Position numbers and translations under genes: made by a program. Source: Balneola sp. (GTDB taxonomy: Bacteria > Bacteroidota > Rhodothermia > Balneolales > Balneolaceae). From it: DNA of 64,000 nt. The notes beneath the pieces are model-generated. The model made no database searches and was not told the DNA's origin. It saw only the letters and a program-made list of their open reading frames with translations. Below are positions 24,461 through 33,772 of this stretch, in pieces (position 1 is the stretch's first letter; every line of letters begins with the position of its first letter). The stretch covers positions 124,001-188,000 of the forward strand of contig JAEPNB010000004.1 of NCBI GenBank assembly GCA_017643645.1, given 5' to 3'.

Positions 24461-25179
24461 GTAGAAAGAATTTTTTCAGCATACTGTAGCATTTCAGGAG
24501 TATCTACATCCTGCCAAAAACCATCTTCTACATCTACAGTATGCATATTTCCTTTTTCAGCTAAATCCTGAACACCTTCTGAAATTGAAGTGTCTCCGTT
24601 TAACTCAAAGTGATTGTTAAGTGCATCCAAAATTCCTCTGGTACACACAAACACTCCGGTATCTATACAGTTAAAATTCTCGATCTTTTTCCCGATTGAT
24701 ACAATTTTGTCGTCCTTCGATAGAACTTTCGTTGCATCATCCATATCAAAAATCGTATCGATCTTATAATCAACTAACAGAGCGGCGGCTCCCTGCTTTG
24801 GCTTATAATTTCTGGCTATTTCCATCAATTTATTGCCAAGTATATGATCCGCCATTGTCATGATAAATAAATCACCTAAATGATCAGATGCGGACAATAC
24901 AGAAACTCCGTTACTTAAATTAAAACGCTCATTAAAAACAAATACTAATGGAGTATTTCCTTTGTAGGAGTCTCTAATTGCCTTTTCAATTTCTTTATGA
25001 CCATGTCCTAGAACTATTACAATTTTTGAGCAACCTGCAACCTCTAAACTGGAAATAGTTCTGAAAATGAGGGGCTTTCCGGCTACCGGTGTTAATGGTT
25101 TAAATTCAGTTACTGCACTTACACCTTCAAGTCTGGATCCAAATCCGGCCGCTAAAATGAGCCCTGCTTTTTCTGACAT
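24457..25179 (-). CDS. Nucleotidyltransferase, probable CTP:inositol-1-phosphate cytidylyltransferase
   Basis: 240 aa. Signature GLILAAGFGSRL with downstream KPLTPVAGKPLI marks a sugar-phosphate NTP transferase; MTMADHI holds the metal-binding Asp, and EDGFWQDVDTPE the C-terminal motif. It resembles the cytidylyltransferase half of the archaeal/thermophile IPCT-DIPPS enzymes. It lies 3 bp downstream of myo-inositol-phosphate synthase, so CDP-inositol formation from inositol-1-phosphate is inferred. The CDP-alcohol phosphotransferase half is not fused and not next to it. Choline-phosphate cytidylyltransferase is the alternative. Confidence 0.75.
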   Translation of the reverse strand: MSEKAGLILAAGFGSRLEGVSAVTEFKPLTPVAGKPLIFRTISSLEVAGCSKIVIVLGHGHKEIEKAIRDSYKGNTPLVFVFNERFNLSNGVSVLSASDHLGDLFIMTMADHILGNKLMEIARNYKPKQGAAALLVDYKIDTIFDMDDATKVLSKDDKIVSIGKKIENFNCIDTGVFVCTRGILDALNNHFELNGDTSISEGVQDLAEKGNMHTVDVEDGFWQDVDTPEMLQYAEKILST

Positions 25180-25182
25180 AAA

Positions 25183-26505
25183 TTAGCTTAATGCCTCTTC
25201 TTCAAAATTCTCAGAAAGATGTGTTACCGGTTTTTCTCCTGCAATAACACGCAGAGTATTTTTCAATCTGAAGTGCTGAATAAAGATATCATGCTCCGGA
25301 ATATGACCTGCTTTAACCTGAGGACTCTTGAAGTAGAAAGACAGCCATTCCTGAATTCCACCTTTTCCTGCTCTTTTTGCAAAATCTAAAAATAAAGCGA
25401 GATCCAGAACGATCGGTGCAGCTAATATGGAATCTCTGCATAAGAAATCTACTTTGATCTGCATGTCATATCCCATCCATCCAAAAATATCTATGTTATC
25501 CCAGCCTTCTTTTTCGTCCCCTCTTGGTGGGTAGTAATTTATTCTTACTTTGTGATATAAATCACCATAAAGATCTTTATATAATTCAGGCTGAAGGATA
25601 GAATCCAGTACTCCTGTTTTACTCACTTCTTTAGATTTGAAACTTTCAGGATCATCTAATACTTCACCATCTCTGTTCCCCAAGATATTTGTAGAGAACC
25701 AACCTCTGATTCCCAGCATTCTGGTTTTAAAACCCGGAGCCAGAATAGTTTTCATCAGTGTTTGACCTGTTTTAAAATCTTTACCTGCAATAGGTACACC
25801 TTCTTGTTCAGCCAGTTGCTCCAGAGCAGGAAAATCTGCAGATAAATTTGGTGCCCCATTTGCATAAGGAACACCTTCTTTGATTGCTGCATATGCGTAT
25901 AATTGAGAAGGTGCTATGGAATCATCATTGTTTCTTAGTCCTTCTTCAAAAGCTTCTATAGACTTATGACAGTCTGAATGATGCAAATGAACTTCAGTTG
26001 AACCACACCAAACCATAACGGCTCTGTCGGCACCTGTTTCTTTAATTTTATTTCTGATATCCTCTCTAAGTGATTCAGCCAATTCCATTTTATTGGTTGC
26101 AGCTTTCACATTTGGTCCATCAAGCTTTTTAACATATCTCTGGTTAAAAGCGGCTTCCATTGGTAATATTTTTTCAAGCTCATCCTTTAACGGATCCAGA
26201 TCCTGAGGCTTTAAAACATTTGCGTTTTTAGCTGCTTCAAAAGCATTGTCTGCTTTTACATCCCAACCACCGAAAACAATATCATCTAAACCTGCTAGAT
26301 CTAAAAAATCTTTAATAAGGGGATTCCTATTCTCTGATCGGGAACCCAACCTAATAGTTTGTAATTGTGTTAAAGAACCAAAGGGTTTACTTAAATTCTT
26401 TCTGGCAGAAACTACTCCGGCCATAAAAGTGGTAGCAACTGCTCCCATTCCCGGTGTTAATACTAAAAGTTTACCTTTGTGTTGGGCAATATCAGGCTTC
26501 GTCAT
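25183..26505 (-). CDS. ino1: myo-Inositol-1-phosphate synthase
   Basis: 440 aa. NAD-binding start LVLTPGMGAVATTFMAG and later motifs VMVWCGSTEVHL, GKDFKTGQTLMKT, GWFSTNILGNRDG and DFLCRDSILAAPIVLDL are characteristic of the prokaryotic-type enzyme. It converts glucose-6-phosphate to inositol-3(1)-phosphate. Co-transcribed with the cytidylyltransferase (3-bp gap). Inositol phosphate feeds inositol lipids or compatible solutes. A TATCTTTG -7 box lies upstream. Confidence 0.92.
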   Translation of the reverse strand: MTKPDIAQHKGKLLVLTPGMGAVATTFMAGVVSARKNLSKPFGSLTQLQTIRLGSRSENRNPLIKDFLDLAGLDDIVFGGWDVKADNAFEAAKNANVLKPQDLDPLKDELEKILPMEAAFNQRYVKKLDGPNVKAATNKMELAESLREDIRNKIKETGADRAVMVWCGSTEVHLHHSDCHKSIEAFEEGLRNNDDSIAPSQLYAYAAIKEGVPYANGAPNLSADFPALEQLAEQEGVPIAGKDFKTGQTLMKTILAPGFKTRMLGIRGWFSTNILGNRDGEVLDDPESFKSKEVSKTGVLDSILQPELYKDLYGDLYHKVRINYYPPRGDEKEGWDNIDIFGWMGYDMQIKVDFLCRDSILAAPIVLDLALFLDFAKRAGKGGIQEWLSFYFKSPQVKAGHIPEHDIFIQHFRLKNTLRVIAGEKPVTHLSENFEEEALS

Positions 26506-26547
26506 TGTATAAAGTATCAGAATTAATTATTTGTGCTGAAATCTTAG

Positions 26548-26578
26548 CAAAGATAGGCTTTTTTGCTCGATTAATCGA
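26548..26578 (-). promoter_or_regulatory. Promoter and palindrome upstream of ino1
   Basis: On the minus strand TATCTTTG (26548-26555) matches TAnnTTTG exactly. A perfect 12-bp palindrome TCGATTAATCGA (26567-26578) lies where the -33 element should be, so it could be a repressor or activator site. The leader to the ATG is about 40 nt. Confidence 0.5.
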
Positions 26579-26601
26579 ACTAAGTTTATCTGATTTGCAA
26601 C

Positions 26602-27777
26602 TTACTTCTCATTATTTACTAGCTCTTGTATCGCTTCCCAGATTCTTTCACAATTTTTTCCGTCAGCACCCAGCATATACTTATCAAGAAACATTTTAGA
26701 TTTTTCTTTACAACAATCAGGATCATCAAACGCTTTATCAAGCTGTTGGAGCAATTCAGAAAAGTTCATTGCCAGTAAACCGCCATTTTCCTGTGGTGGC
26801 AATTTCCAGATATACTTTACTGAATCCAGTTTTTTTGTACGCAGACCAATAACGGTACTTTTCTTCCACTGAAACTCTTCGTCGTCACTTCTTACAGGAT
26901 ATACATGTAATGTAGGTCTGCCGGTTGCATAAAAAAGATTAGCGATACTACTGAAATTAGTAATCAGAATATCCGAAACCATCATATCTAAAAGGTTGTC
27001 GGGATCTCTGTCTTTAAATTTTAATAATACATTCGGATGCCTTTCACTTAGTTCTTCCAGAAAATCAACATAATAACTTTCAAAGCGGTAAGAATCATGT
27101 AATCGGAGAATCACATTTGCGTTTTGATCTTCAATTTTTTGGAACAGCTTTTCAAACAATTTTGAGTCTTTACCCCAATGAGAAAAAACTTCCCCGTAAT
27201 GCCATGTGGGAGCAATTAGCACTGTTTTCCGATTTACAATATCAAAAGGAACATATGGTTGAAGTTCCTCTTTGGATAAAGGCTTTCTCAATAGATCATG
27301 ACTTGCTGCCCCTAAAACCCTGCAGTTTTCAGGATGGAAGCCACTTATTTTCGTTCTGTGCTCAAAATCCCAATCTCCGAAACATTGCCACATGAAATTT
27401 GAGTTTGGCTCCATTGCACTTCCCCAGGCAGATTTCAAAGATCTATGTAACCAGTGGAATTCTTCTACATCATTAGGCCCTTTCCAACCAAATCCATGCC
27501 ATAGCATAAAACCATTGGGAGATGCTGCTTTTAATGGAATTTTATTATCCATAATAGTGACATCCGGCTTAAATGATCCCGGTTTAAACCAGTAACTCAT
27601 CAAAGTTTTTTTTATTAACTCTGCTTTAAGCGGGAATAATTTTGAGATACCTTCCGCTTCAAACCTATCCGGGTCGGAAAGTAATACCTTAATTGTTACA
27701 CCCGGTTGTTTATCTAAAAACTGAGTTAACCAAAAAAGATCGGCGCCAAACGTAGAAGCTTTAATCAGTATGTTCAT
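26602..27777 (-). CDS. CDP-glycerol/CDP-alcohol phosphotransferase-like (TagB/SpsB family)
   Basis: 391 aa. Matches the Glyphos_transf family: WHGFGWKGP near residue 95, TVLIAPTWHYGE (about 185), RLHDSYRF and the catalytic/binding SDILITNFSSIANLFYATG. Family enzymes transfer glycerol- or ribitol-phosphate from CDP-donors in teichoic-acid-like or capsule polymers. This is a Gram-negative context beside ino1 and an NTP transferase, so a CDP-inositol or other CDP-polyol donor is an inference. It is separated from ino1 by 96 bp with a promoter, so probably not the same transcript. Confidence 0.8.
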   Translation of the reverse strand: MNILIKASTFGADLFWLTQFLDKQPGVTIKVLLSDPDRFEAEGISKLFPLKAELIKKTLMSYWFKPGSFKPDVTIMDNKIPLKAASPNGFMLWHGFGWKGPNDVEEFHWLHRSLKSAWGSAMEPNSNFMWQCFGDWDFEHRTKISGFHPENCRVLGAASHDLLRKPLSKEELQPYVPFDIVNRKTVLIAPTWHYGEVFSHWGKDSKLFEKLFQKIEDQNANVILRLHDSYRFESYYVDFLEELSERHPNVLLKFKDRDPDNLLDMMVSDILITNFSSIANLFYATGRPTLHVYPVRSDDEEFQWKKSTVIGLRTKKLDSVKYIWKLPPQENGGLLAMNFSELLQQLDKAFDDPDCCKEKSKMFLDKYMLGADGKNCERIWEAIQELVNNEK

Positions 27778-27912
27778 TAAAAGCTGTTCAAAAAATCTTA
27801 AATTATTTTACTTAAATCGGTCGAAAATATACATCATTTAATAGATAAAATATAAATCCTTTTAGAGCATCATTTTATTATCTTTAAATAAATTCGAACT
27901 TTATAACTCAGA

Positions 27913-29055
27913 ATGCCTCCAAAGAGGAACGTAGCTTTATTTTCAACGTCATTTCTGCCTTATTCTCAAACTTTTATCTATGATGAAATAAGAGCCCACT
28001 CTGATAATTATGAGATAACTGTATTTTGTAAAGATCGTCAGAACGAGGAACGGTTTCCCTATGAAAAATTTCATAAACCCGGTGGAAAATTATCGGAAAT
28101 AATTTACCAAAATATCGCTTATTGGCCTTCATTCAATAAAATCATAGGCAACGGCAACTTTGATCTGATCCATGCACATTTTGGAACCGGAGCAGTTTAT
28201 TCTTTGCCGTATGTTAAGAAATTTAAGATCCCTTTCGTTGTTACTTTTCACGGAAATGATGTAGCGGCTTTAATGGGAACTCAGAAATATAAATCAAACA
28301 GATGGCGATACTACTCGAAGCATAAACAAATTTTCGAACATGCGACTTTACTGTTAGCTGCAAGCGAAGAGTTACGTGCATTGTTAATAGAATTAGGCGC
28401 TGATCCATCTAAAGTCAAAGTCTATCATCTTGGGATTGATCTCTCAAAATTTGAATATCAGGAACCTGAGCCCCGGGGAAAAACTAAATTTGTAATGATC
28501 GGTCGGTTTACCCCAAAAAAAGCACATATCTATGTACTGAGAGCATTCGAAAAATTAATAAAGGATGGACTGAACGCTTCTTTAACTTTTATAGGGTCCG
28601 GTGAATTAAAAAATGAAGCGATTAATTTTGTAGAAGAGAATGATCTCTCATCAGCTGTAGATTTTAAAGGAATTCTAACTCCGGATGAAGTCTCAGAAGT
28701 ATTAAAATCATCGGATGTGTTGGTTGCCCCGAGTATTGTAGCTTTTGATCAAGACAGAGAAAGTGGATTAATAGTTGTTAAAGAAGCCGGTGGCGTTGGT
28801 ATTCCTGCTATAGGTACATGGCATGGAGGAATTCATGAAATTATAGAAGATGGAAAAACAGGTTTTTTAATACCGGAAAGGAATGTCCCTGAGCTTATTA
28901 AAAAAATGAAGCTGTTCATTGAACAACCCGAATTAATTAAAACGTTTGGAGCCGCTTCCAGAAAAAAAATGGAAAAAGATTACAATCTTTTTAGTCAGGT
29001 AAAAAAGCTCGAAGCATTTTATGAAGAAGCAATAAATGAACATGAGCGTATCTAA
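27913..29055 (+). CDS. GT4-family glycosyltransferase
   Basis: 380 aa GT-B fold. N-domain IHAHFGTGAVYSLPY and VTFHGNDV; C-domain FVMIGRFTPKKAH, FIGSGEL and the donor-binding E-x7-E region VVKEAGGVGIPAIG. Typical of polymer or LPS-like glycan glycosyltransferases, acting at the inner membrane. Its end overlaps the following flippase gene by 20 bp, so both belong to one surface-polysaccharide unit, divergent from the phosphotransferase. Confidence 0.9.
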   Translation: MPPKRNVALFSTSFLPYSQTFIYDEIRAHSDNYEITVFCKDRQNEERFPYEKFHKPGGKLSEIIYQNIAYWPSFNKIIGNGNFDLIHAHFGTGAVYSLPYVKKFKIPFVVTFHGNDVAALMGTQKYKSNRWRYYSKHKQIFEHATLLLAASEELRALLIELGADPSKVKVYHLGIDLSKFEYQEPEPRGKTKFVMIGRFTPKKAHIYVLRAFEKLIKDGLNASLTFIGSGELKNEAINFVEENDLSSAVDFKGILTPDEVSEVLKSSDVLVAPSIVAFDQDRESGLIVVKEAGGVGIPAIGTWHGGIHEIIEDGKTGFLIPERNVPELIKKMKLFIEQPELIKTFGAASRKKMEKDYNLFSQVKKLEAFYEEAINEHERI

Positions 29056-30523
29056 AGAATTAAAAAAGGGAGCTTTTGTAAACTTCTTTGGTGTAGTCGG
29101 AAAAATGGCTGCTCCCGCTTTTCTTATAGTTGTAAACCGACTTTACGGACCTGAAGTATTTGGGATTTATATAACTGCCAATGTAGCGATTGAAATTATC
29201 ATTGCGTTTCTGAGCTCAGGATTTAAAGACGGTGCTCTGATCTTTGTTTCCCGTTTTGCCGATAGTAAAGACGAACAAAAGGATCTTTACACAGCCTTGT
29301 CAAACGCCTTTTTATGGAGCGTTGGGCTTTCTCTTCTTGTATTCGCAATTTCAATTCTGTTCGGCAAACAACTTCTGGAAATGATTTATCAGGATGATTT
29401 TTCTTCCTCTCTGATAACTATTTTTCAAATAATGGTTTTGTCTATTCCATTGATGGCCTTTGAGCGCATTGTTTTAGCATCTACACAAGGGTTAAAAATC
29501 ATGAAGTATGATGCGATCAATAATGGATGGTTAAGACCTCTGGCACTCTTGATCTTCTCAATTCTGTTCTGGTTTATCACACCTACAATTACAGGAATGG
29601 CTTTGGCTTATTTCGCTTGCCAGGCGCTGTTGTTTTTAATTTCTCTGTTTATTTATAACAAATTATTTAGTTGGAAGAAGCTTCTATCAGCGTTCAGGAA
29701 TTTTAAAATTAATTCTGAACTCGTTGAGTTTGCGATCCCACAAAGCTTGAATATGACCCTAAATCGTTTCATTACCGGGATTGATATTTTGATGCTTCCG
29801 GCATTCGGGTTTGGTCCCGCTATTGTTGGATTTTATGGAGCAGGATCTATGTTAATAAGAGAGATACGGTCCGTTAAAATGATCTTTTCAACTGCATTCA
29901 ATCCATTTATTGTAAGACTTCATAAGGAGAAAAAATTTGATGAGCTATCGCATCATTTTTCAAAAACGGCATCCTGGATTACTACTATTGCATTCCCAAT
30001 CATTTTATTAATGACGGTTTTTAAAGACCACCTGTTAATCTTTATACATCCTGAATATGGAGGAGATGCGTCCTTCATGTTTTTCCTCTTGCCTATTCCT
30101 TATTTGTACTGCTCATTTAGTCTTGCGGGAAATATCGTTGCTATGACAGGACATTCAAAACTCAATCTCATGAATAGTCTGATTGTTGCGTCTTCTAATA
30201 TTGTGATGAATTTACTATTGATTCCAAGATTTGGGGTAGTTGGAGCAGCTTCAGCTTCAGCAATAGCGATGTTTATACTTGTTTGCTTTGAAATGATTGA
30301 AGCAAGGTTTGTGGCAAAAGCTAAAATGTATTTCAGAGATGTATACAGAGCTCATTTAGCCGGTCTGGCAGCAACTTCATTTTTACTGTTCGCTTTTCTA
30401 ACTAATAATGAAAGCCTTGGCTTGATTAAAAACCCCTTTATTCAGGCTGTAGGAATAATTCTAATTACGGGTGGAATTCTCGGGATTGATAAAATCAAAA
30501 AGCTAAAGACTAAGTTAAGTTAG
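29036..30523 (+). CDS. Polysaccharide flippase (MOP superfamily, Wzx-like)
   Basis: 495 aa with about 12-14 hydrophobic helices. It starts KELKKGAFVNFFGVVGKM and NRLYGPEVFGIYITAN, the common N-terminal signature of MOP polysaccharide exporters, and has the late-helix motif GVVGAASASAIAMF. It flips lipid-linked oligosaccharide across the inner membrane. Two ATGs lie six bases apart (29036, 29042); either is possible. Overlap with the glycosyltransferase indicates coupling. Confidence 0.9.
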   Translation: MNMSVSKELKKGAFVNFFGVVGKMAAPAFLIVVNRLYGPEVFGIYITANVAIEIIIAFLSSGFKDGALIFVSRFADSKDEQKDLYTALSNAFLWSVGLSLLVFAISILFGKQLLEMIYQDDFSSSLITIFQIMVLSIPLMAFERIVLASTQGLKIMKYDAINNGWLRPLALLIFSILFWFITPTITGMALAYFACQALLFLISLFIYNKLFSWKKLLSAFRNFKINSELVEFAIPQSLNMTLNRFITGIDILMLPAFGFGPAIVGFYGAGSMLIREIRSVKMIFSTAFNPFIVRLHKEKKFDELSHHFSKTASWITTIAFPIILLMTVFKDHLLIFIHPEYGGDASFMFFLLPIPYLYCSFSLAGNIVAMTGHSKLNLMNSLIVASSNIVMNLLLIPRFGVVGAASASAIAMFILVCFEMIEARFVAKAKMYFRDVYRAHLAGLAATSFLLFAFLTNNESLGLIKNPFIQAVGIILITGGILGIDKIKKLKTKLS

Positions 30524-30553
30524 ATCTTTGTTAAACTTCTGTGATTGAGCAGG

Positions 30554-31405
30554 CTACAAATTTGCCAGCTTATTTTTAACTACTTTCATAAGAATTAAAA
30601 GAAGATGTACAGGAAAGAAGAATTTGTACGCCGGATAGTACCTGTAAATAATTTTTGTACAATAATTATACTGATTCTTCCACTCTCTCTTCATTGAAAA
30701 ACTTCTTTTACCCATCCCGCCTTCAATGTCCATCCTTCGAATTAATTCCGGTTTACTTCTGAAGTCTAATCTCAAATCTTCAGTAAGAATCTTATTCAAT
30801 TTGAATGCAAACGAATGCTCATCCTGATTAGTCACATTTACATCCCATAAACCCGCTTTTAGCGCCCATTCTTTCCTAATGGAAGAATTGGTTCCATGCA
30901 ACCATTCTACATTTTCCACATCCTCATTGAATTGAGCAAAAGTGTATGGAAACTTAAAAAAACTGTAACTCATACATGTATTTCTTATGATAGGAGTCAT
31001 CCATTTTAAATAGGGATAACCATCATTACCTTCAAAAATATGTCTTCCGGTGAACCCAACAAGCTTGGGGTCTTGGTAGGCTTCTATGTGCCCCTTAATC
31101 CATTCATCGGACGCAGGAAGGTCATCATCATCAATAAAAATTAAAATCTCTCCTGAGGCGTTTTTAACGCCTTCATTTCTGGCTTTGGGACCTCCAAGAG
31201 GTTTGTATTTCAGGAGTTTAATTCTTTGATCAGTAGCAGTAACAGCTTCAAGTTTATTCCAGTCCTCATCATTATAATCGGTTGATTGTTCAACTATAAT
31301 GATTTCAAAGTTCCTGTAATTTTGAACTCTTAAAGCATCAATAAGTTCAAGCAATGCAGGAAGCCTGTTATATGATCGGACTATTACAGAAGCTGTTATT
31401 TCCAC
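30554..31405 (-). CDS. GT2-family glycosyltransferase
   Basis: 283 aa GT-A fold. VIVRSYNRLPALLELIDAL at the start, DQRIKLLKYKPLGGPKARNE, and the metal-binding FIDDDDLP; acceptor region YFWLHGTNSS-like (EWLHGTNSSIRKEWALKAG). No membrane helix except a hydrophobic C-terminus. Likely surface-glycan synthesis. It overlaps the mlaC-like gene by one base and lies in a tolC-mlaC-GT run, an unusual mix of functions. Confidence 0.88.
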   Translation of the reverse strand: MEITASVIVRSYNRLPALLELIDALRVQNYRNFEIIIVEQSTDYNDEDWNKLEAVTATDQRIKLLKYKPLGGPKARNEGVKNASGEILIFIDDDDLPASDEWIKGHIEAYQDPKLVGFTGRHIFEGNDGYPYLKWMTPIIRNTCMSYSFFKFPYTFAQFNEDVENVEWLHGTNSSIRKEWALKAGLWDVNVTNQDEHSFAFKLNKILTEDLRLDFRSKPELIRRMDIEGGMGKRSFSMKREWKNQYNYCTKIIYRYYPAYKFFFPVHLLLILMKVVKNKLANL

Positions 31406-31992
31406 TAACTTCGGGCTGCTCTTTTTCTCAATGTATTCAACAATGAATCAAAGCCCTTTCTTTTAATTATTCTTTGGAACTGTCTGTTATACGATTCAGC
31501 TGTTGATACTTCATCAAGAATCAGATCTGTGATTACCCACTCTCCGCTTTCTTTAACCAGCGTATAATCTACCGGCGTTCTTATATCATCCAGTTCTGCA
31601 AATGTCTTTACCGTTGCTTCATTCCCATCTACGGTAATAGAGTTGTAGGTAACTTCTGCTCTGTAAATATCTAATTTATTCAAAGATTGATCTCTTACTA
31701 TTGTAGCAAATAGTTCCACAAATTCAGATTGAATCTCAGTACTCAAAGTATCATAAGTATCTTCAAGTGCATATCTAGCCATAGATTCAAAATCTATGAT
31801 CCCGTTAATAATGTCTTTTATTTCTGCTCTTTGCTCATTGCTATATTCTGAGCCTTCCGGGCCCAACAATGTTTTAACTTGTTCGTCTCGTTCTTTTAGT
31901 AATGTCTTTATTTCTTCTTCAGGTGTTTGGGCTTGAACCATTGCCGTAAGAGCAATAATAAACATCAAAACTGGAAATATTCTTTGTGTCAT
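31405..31992 (-). CDS. MlaC-like periplasmic phospholipid-binding protein
   Basis: 195 aa, signal peptide ending VQAQ. MlaC/Ttg2D features: region DFESMARYAL, LDIYRAEVTYNSI with the beta segment ATVKTFAEL, then YTLVKESGEWVITDLILDEVS and SYNRQFQRIIKRKGFDSLL. MlaC shuttles phospholipids between the MlaA and MlaFEDB complexes; neither is in this window, so the partner is encoded elsewhere. It sits 3 bp after the tolC-like gene. Confidence 0.88.
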   Translation of the reverse strand: MTQRIFPVLMFIIALTAMVQAQTPEEEIKTLLKERDEQVKTLLGPEGSEYSNEQRAEIKDIINGIIDFESMARYALEDTYDTLSTEIQSEFVELFATIVRDQSLNKLDIYRAEVTYNSITVDGNEATVKTFAELDDIRTPVDYTLVKESGEWVITDLILDEVSTAESYNRQFQRIIKRKGFDSLLNTLRKRAARS

Positions 31993-31995
31993 TCT

Positions 31996-33375
31996 TTAAT
32001 TATTTTGTTGTAAAAGCTGTAACGGTATTCCCGCTGCATTATTTAGTTTTGCCATAGAAGTATTGAATTCAAAAATACTTTCTTTTTCTTTAAGTCTTAA
32101 TTCAAGTTCCATTTTCATGGCATCAATTAGATCTTTTACTTCACCTATACCAAAATCATAATCCTGTTGTTCCATGCGTAACCAGCGTTTGGTAGTAAGT
32201 AAAGCTTCGTCAGTTTTCTGCACCTTAACTTCTGCTACAGATGCTTTTTGATAAGCCTGATTTACTTCTAAAAGTATTCCATCCTTAGCTGCTTCTGATA
32301 AATAATCCATTTTCTTAATTTCTATCTTCACTCGTTCCAGCTGTGTTTTAGCCTGGAAAAAATTCAGATTCTGACGTATTGTTAATCCAACTGCAGTATT
32401 TAAGGTATTTTCCGGAGTATTGATAAAAGGATTGGGTTGTCTGGGGCGAATTGGAGTTGAAGCAAATGTCGCTGTAAATCCTAAATAAAGACCGGGAAGG
32501 TTACTAGCTTTCTGATAATCAATATATTTCATCAATGCTTCTTTACCCTTGTCTATACCTCTTATCTCATTTCTATTTAAGAAAGCGCTGTTCTGATAAT
32601 AAACGAGACTTGAAAGTTCTGAATTCATCGGATCCAAAAACCTGATGGAAGGTGTATATATAATTTGGTTCTCATTCCTTAAAAGATAATTCCATGTTTG
32701 TTTAACGAAAACCAGACTTTCATCAACTTCTGCTTTTTGTATACCAAACTGAGCTTTAAACACTTTAAACTTATAGATGTCTGTTTCATCAATATCATCA
32801 CCCTCTTCCTGAGCATCATCCAAAGAATTCTCTACCTGCTCGATCTTTTCCTCCGCATCTTTCAATAACCTCTCAATTTCCAGGGCCAGTACATAGCTGT
32901 AATACAATTCGAACAAACGGACTTCCATGTCTTCTTTCTTTGCCTGAAATTCAAACTCAGTTGCTTTAACTGCTTCTTGTGCCGCAGATACTGCTTTATT
33001 TATTGAACCCCAGGTAAATACCGGCTGAACTCCGCTAATTCTCATTCGATTAAAAACACCAACTTTATCCCAGTCATTTTTTGCGTTTGGATCCAGATAA
33101 ATTTGTTCCTCCGGAAAATTGCCCGGCGAAGTAACACCCGGGACAAGAGCGTGTTCAGACCTAAAAGACAAACTAGGTAAAATTCTCTGGTCCTTTGCTA
33201 AGTCTACCCTATTTTCAGAAAGATCAATGTTGGTTTTTTCATACTTAATTTGTCCCGAATTGCTAATTCCTAGATCAATAAAATCCTGAAGAGAAATTTC
33301 CAAAGTATCTTGAGCAGAAATTGAGCTGGTTAAAACAATCAGGGAAAGGATGAAAATAGAAAAGATTTTTTTCAT
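31996..33375 (-). CDS. TolC-family outer-membrane efflux protein
   Basis: 459 aa with a signal peptide (IFSIFILSLIVLTSSISAQ). Long coiled-coil helices: LQDFIDLGISNSGQIKYEK near the start and RLFELYYSYVLALEIERLLK in the middle; GLTIRQNLNFFQAKTQLER is the repeat of the second half. An acidic stretch (DAQEEGDDIDETD) interrupts the first half. It forms the outer-membrane duct of a tripartite pump. No RND or ABC pump or MFP adjoins it; MlaC follows instead. Confidence 0.88.
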   Translation of the reverse strand: MKKIFSIFILSLIVLTSSISAQDTLEISLQDFIDLGISNSGQIKYEKTNIDLSENRVDLAKDQRILPSLSFRSEHALVPGVTSPGNFPEEQIYLDPNAKNDWDKVGVFNRMRISGVQPVFTWGSINKAVSAAQEAVKATEFEFQAKKEDMEVRLFELYYSYVLALEIERLLKDAEEKIEQVENSLDDAQEEGDDIDETDIYKFKVFKAQFGIQKAEVDESLVFVKQTWNYLLRNENQIIYTPSIRFLDPMNSELSSLVYYQNSAFLNRNEIRGIDKGKEALMKYIDYQKASNLPGLYLGFTATFASTPIRPRQPNPFINTPENTLNTAVGLTIRQNLNFFQAKTQLERVKIEIKKMDYLSEAAKDGILLEVNQAYQKASVAEVKVQKTDEALLTTKRWLRMEQQDYDFGIGEVKDLIDAMKMELELRLKEKESIFEFNTSMAKLNNAAGIPLQLLQQNN

Positions 33376-33424
33376 AGAATTTTTTTGAGCTTGTAACGCA
33401 ACAAAATATCAATTATTTAAATAA

Positions 33425-33447
33425 AAATAGCCCTAAAAGGGCTATTT
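33425..33447 (-). terminator. Intrinsic terminator of tRNA-Ser/GIY-YIG transcript
   Basis: Perfect 9-bp stem AAATAGCCC / GGGCTATTT with a 5-nt loop; on the minus strand it is followed by a T-rich run. It probably terminated tRNA-Ser before the GIY-YIG gene became inserted between them. Confidence 0.75.
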
Positions 33448-33452
33448 AAAAA

Positions 33453-33472
33453 ATGCGGAGAGTGAGGGATTC
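33453..33472. repeat. 20-bp copy of tRNA-Ser 3' end (att-like, left)
   Basis: ATGCGGAGAGTGAGGGATTC, identical to 33753-33772, which is the acceptor 3' strand and T-arm of tRNA-Ser. The two copies bracket the GIY-YIG gene, as attL/attR sites of an element inserted in a tRNA 3' end would. Confidence 0.8.
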
Positions 33473-33511
33473 TCCCGAAGGGATGCCTTTGGCAGAACCC
33501 CTTGTACTTTG

Positions 33512-33754
33512 CTAAATAATACCTCGTGCTTTCAAATATTTATAACCATCGATTGATTTAAAGAATCTTTCTCTCTTAACTGCTTCAGAACGAGTTTCAA
33601 ATTCTTCAAAATAATGCAATTTCCACGGTCGCCTTCCTTTTGTGTAACGAACACGTCCTGCATTATGTGATTTCAATCTCTCACCAACATTACTACTACT
33701 TCCATAGTAATATGTTTGATGAGTTTGGCTTATCAATATATAAGCGTAAAACAT
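33512..33754 (-). CDS. Small GIY-YIG nuclease inserted beside tRNA-Ser
   Basis: 80 aa from the ATG at 33754; the open frame extends upstream through the tRNA but those residues (ending GFESLTLR) are tRNA-derived. GIY motif as FYAYILIS and YYYG; then [21 protein letters not shown], and [15 protein letters not shown] with the catalytic Glu. It is the standalone UPF0213/YhbQ-like type, with nuclease fold only and no DNA-targeting domain. The gene starts two bases past the tRNA and is flanked by a 20-bp duplication of the tRNA end, suggesting it is itself mobile. Confidence 0.85.
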   Translation of the reverse strand: MFYAYILISQTHQTYYYGSSSNVGERLKSHNAGRVRYTKGRRPWKLHYFEEFETRSEAVKRERFFKSIDGYKYLKARGII

Positions 33755-33772
33755 GCGGAGAGTGAGGGATTC
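33753..33772. repeat. 20-bp tRNA-Ser 3' end repeat (right)
   Basis: Native copy inside the tRNA-Ser gene, identical to 33453-33472. Beyond base 33772 the two diverge (CGAACC against TCCCGA). Confidence 0.8.
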
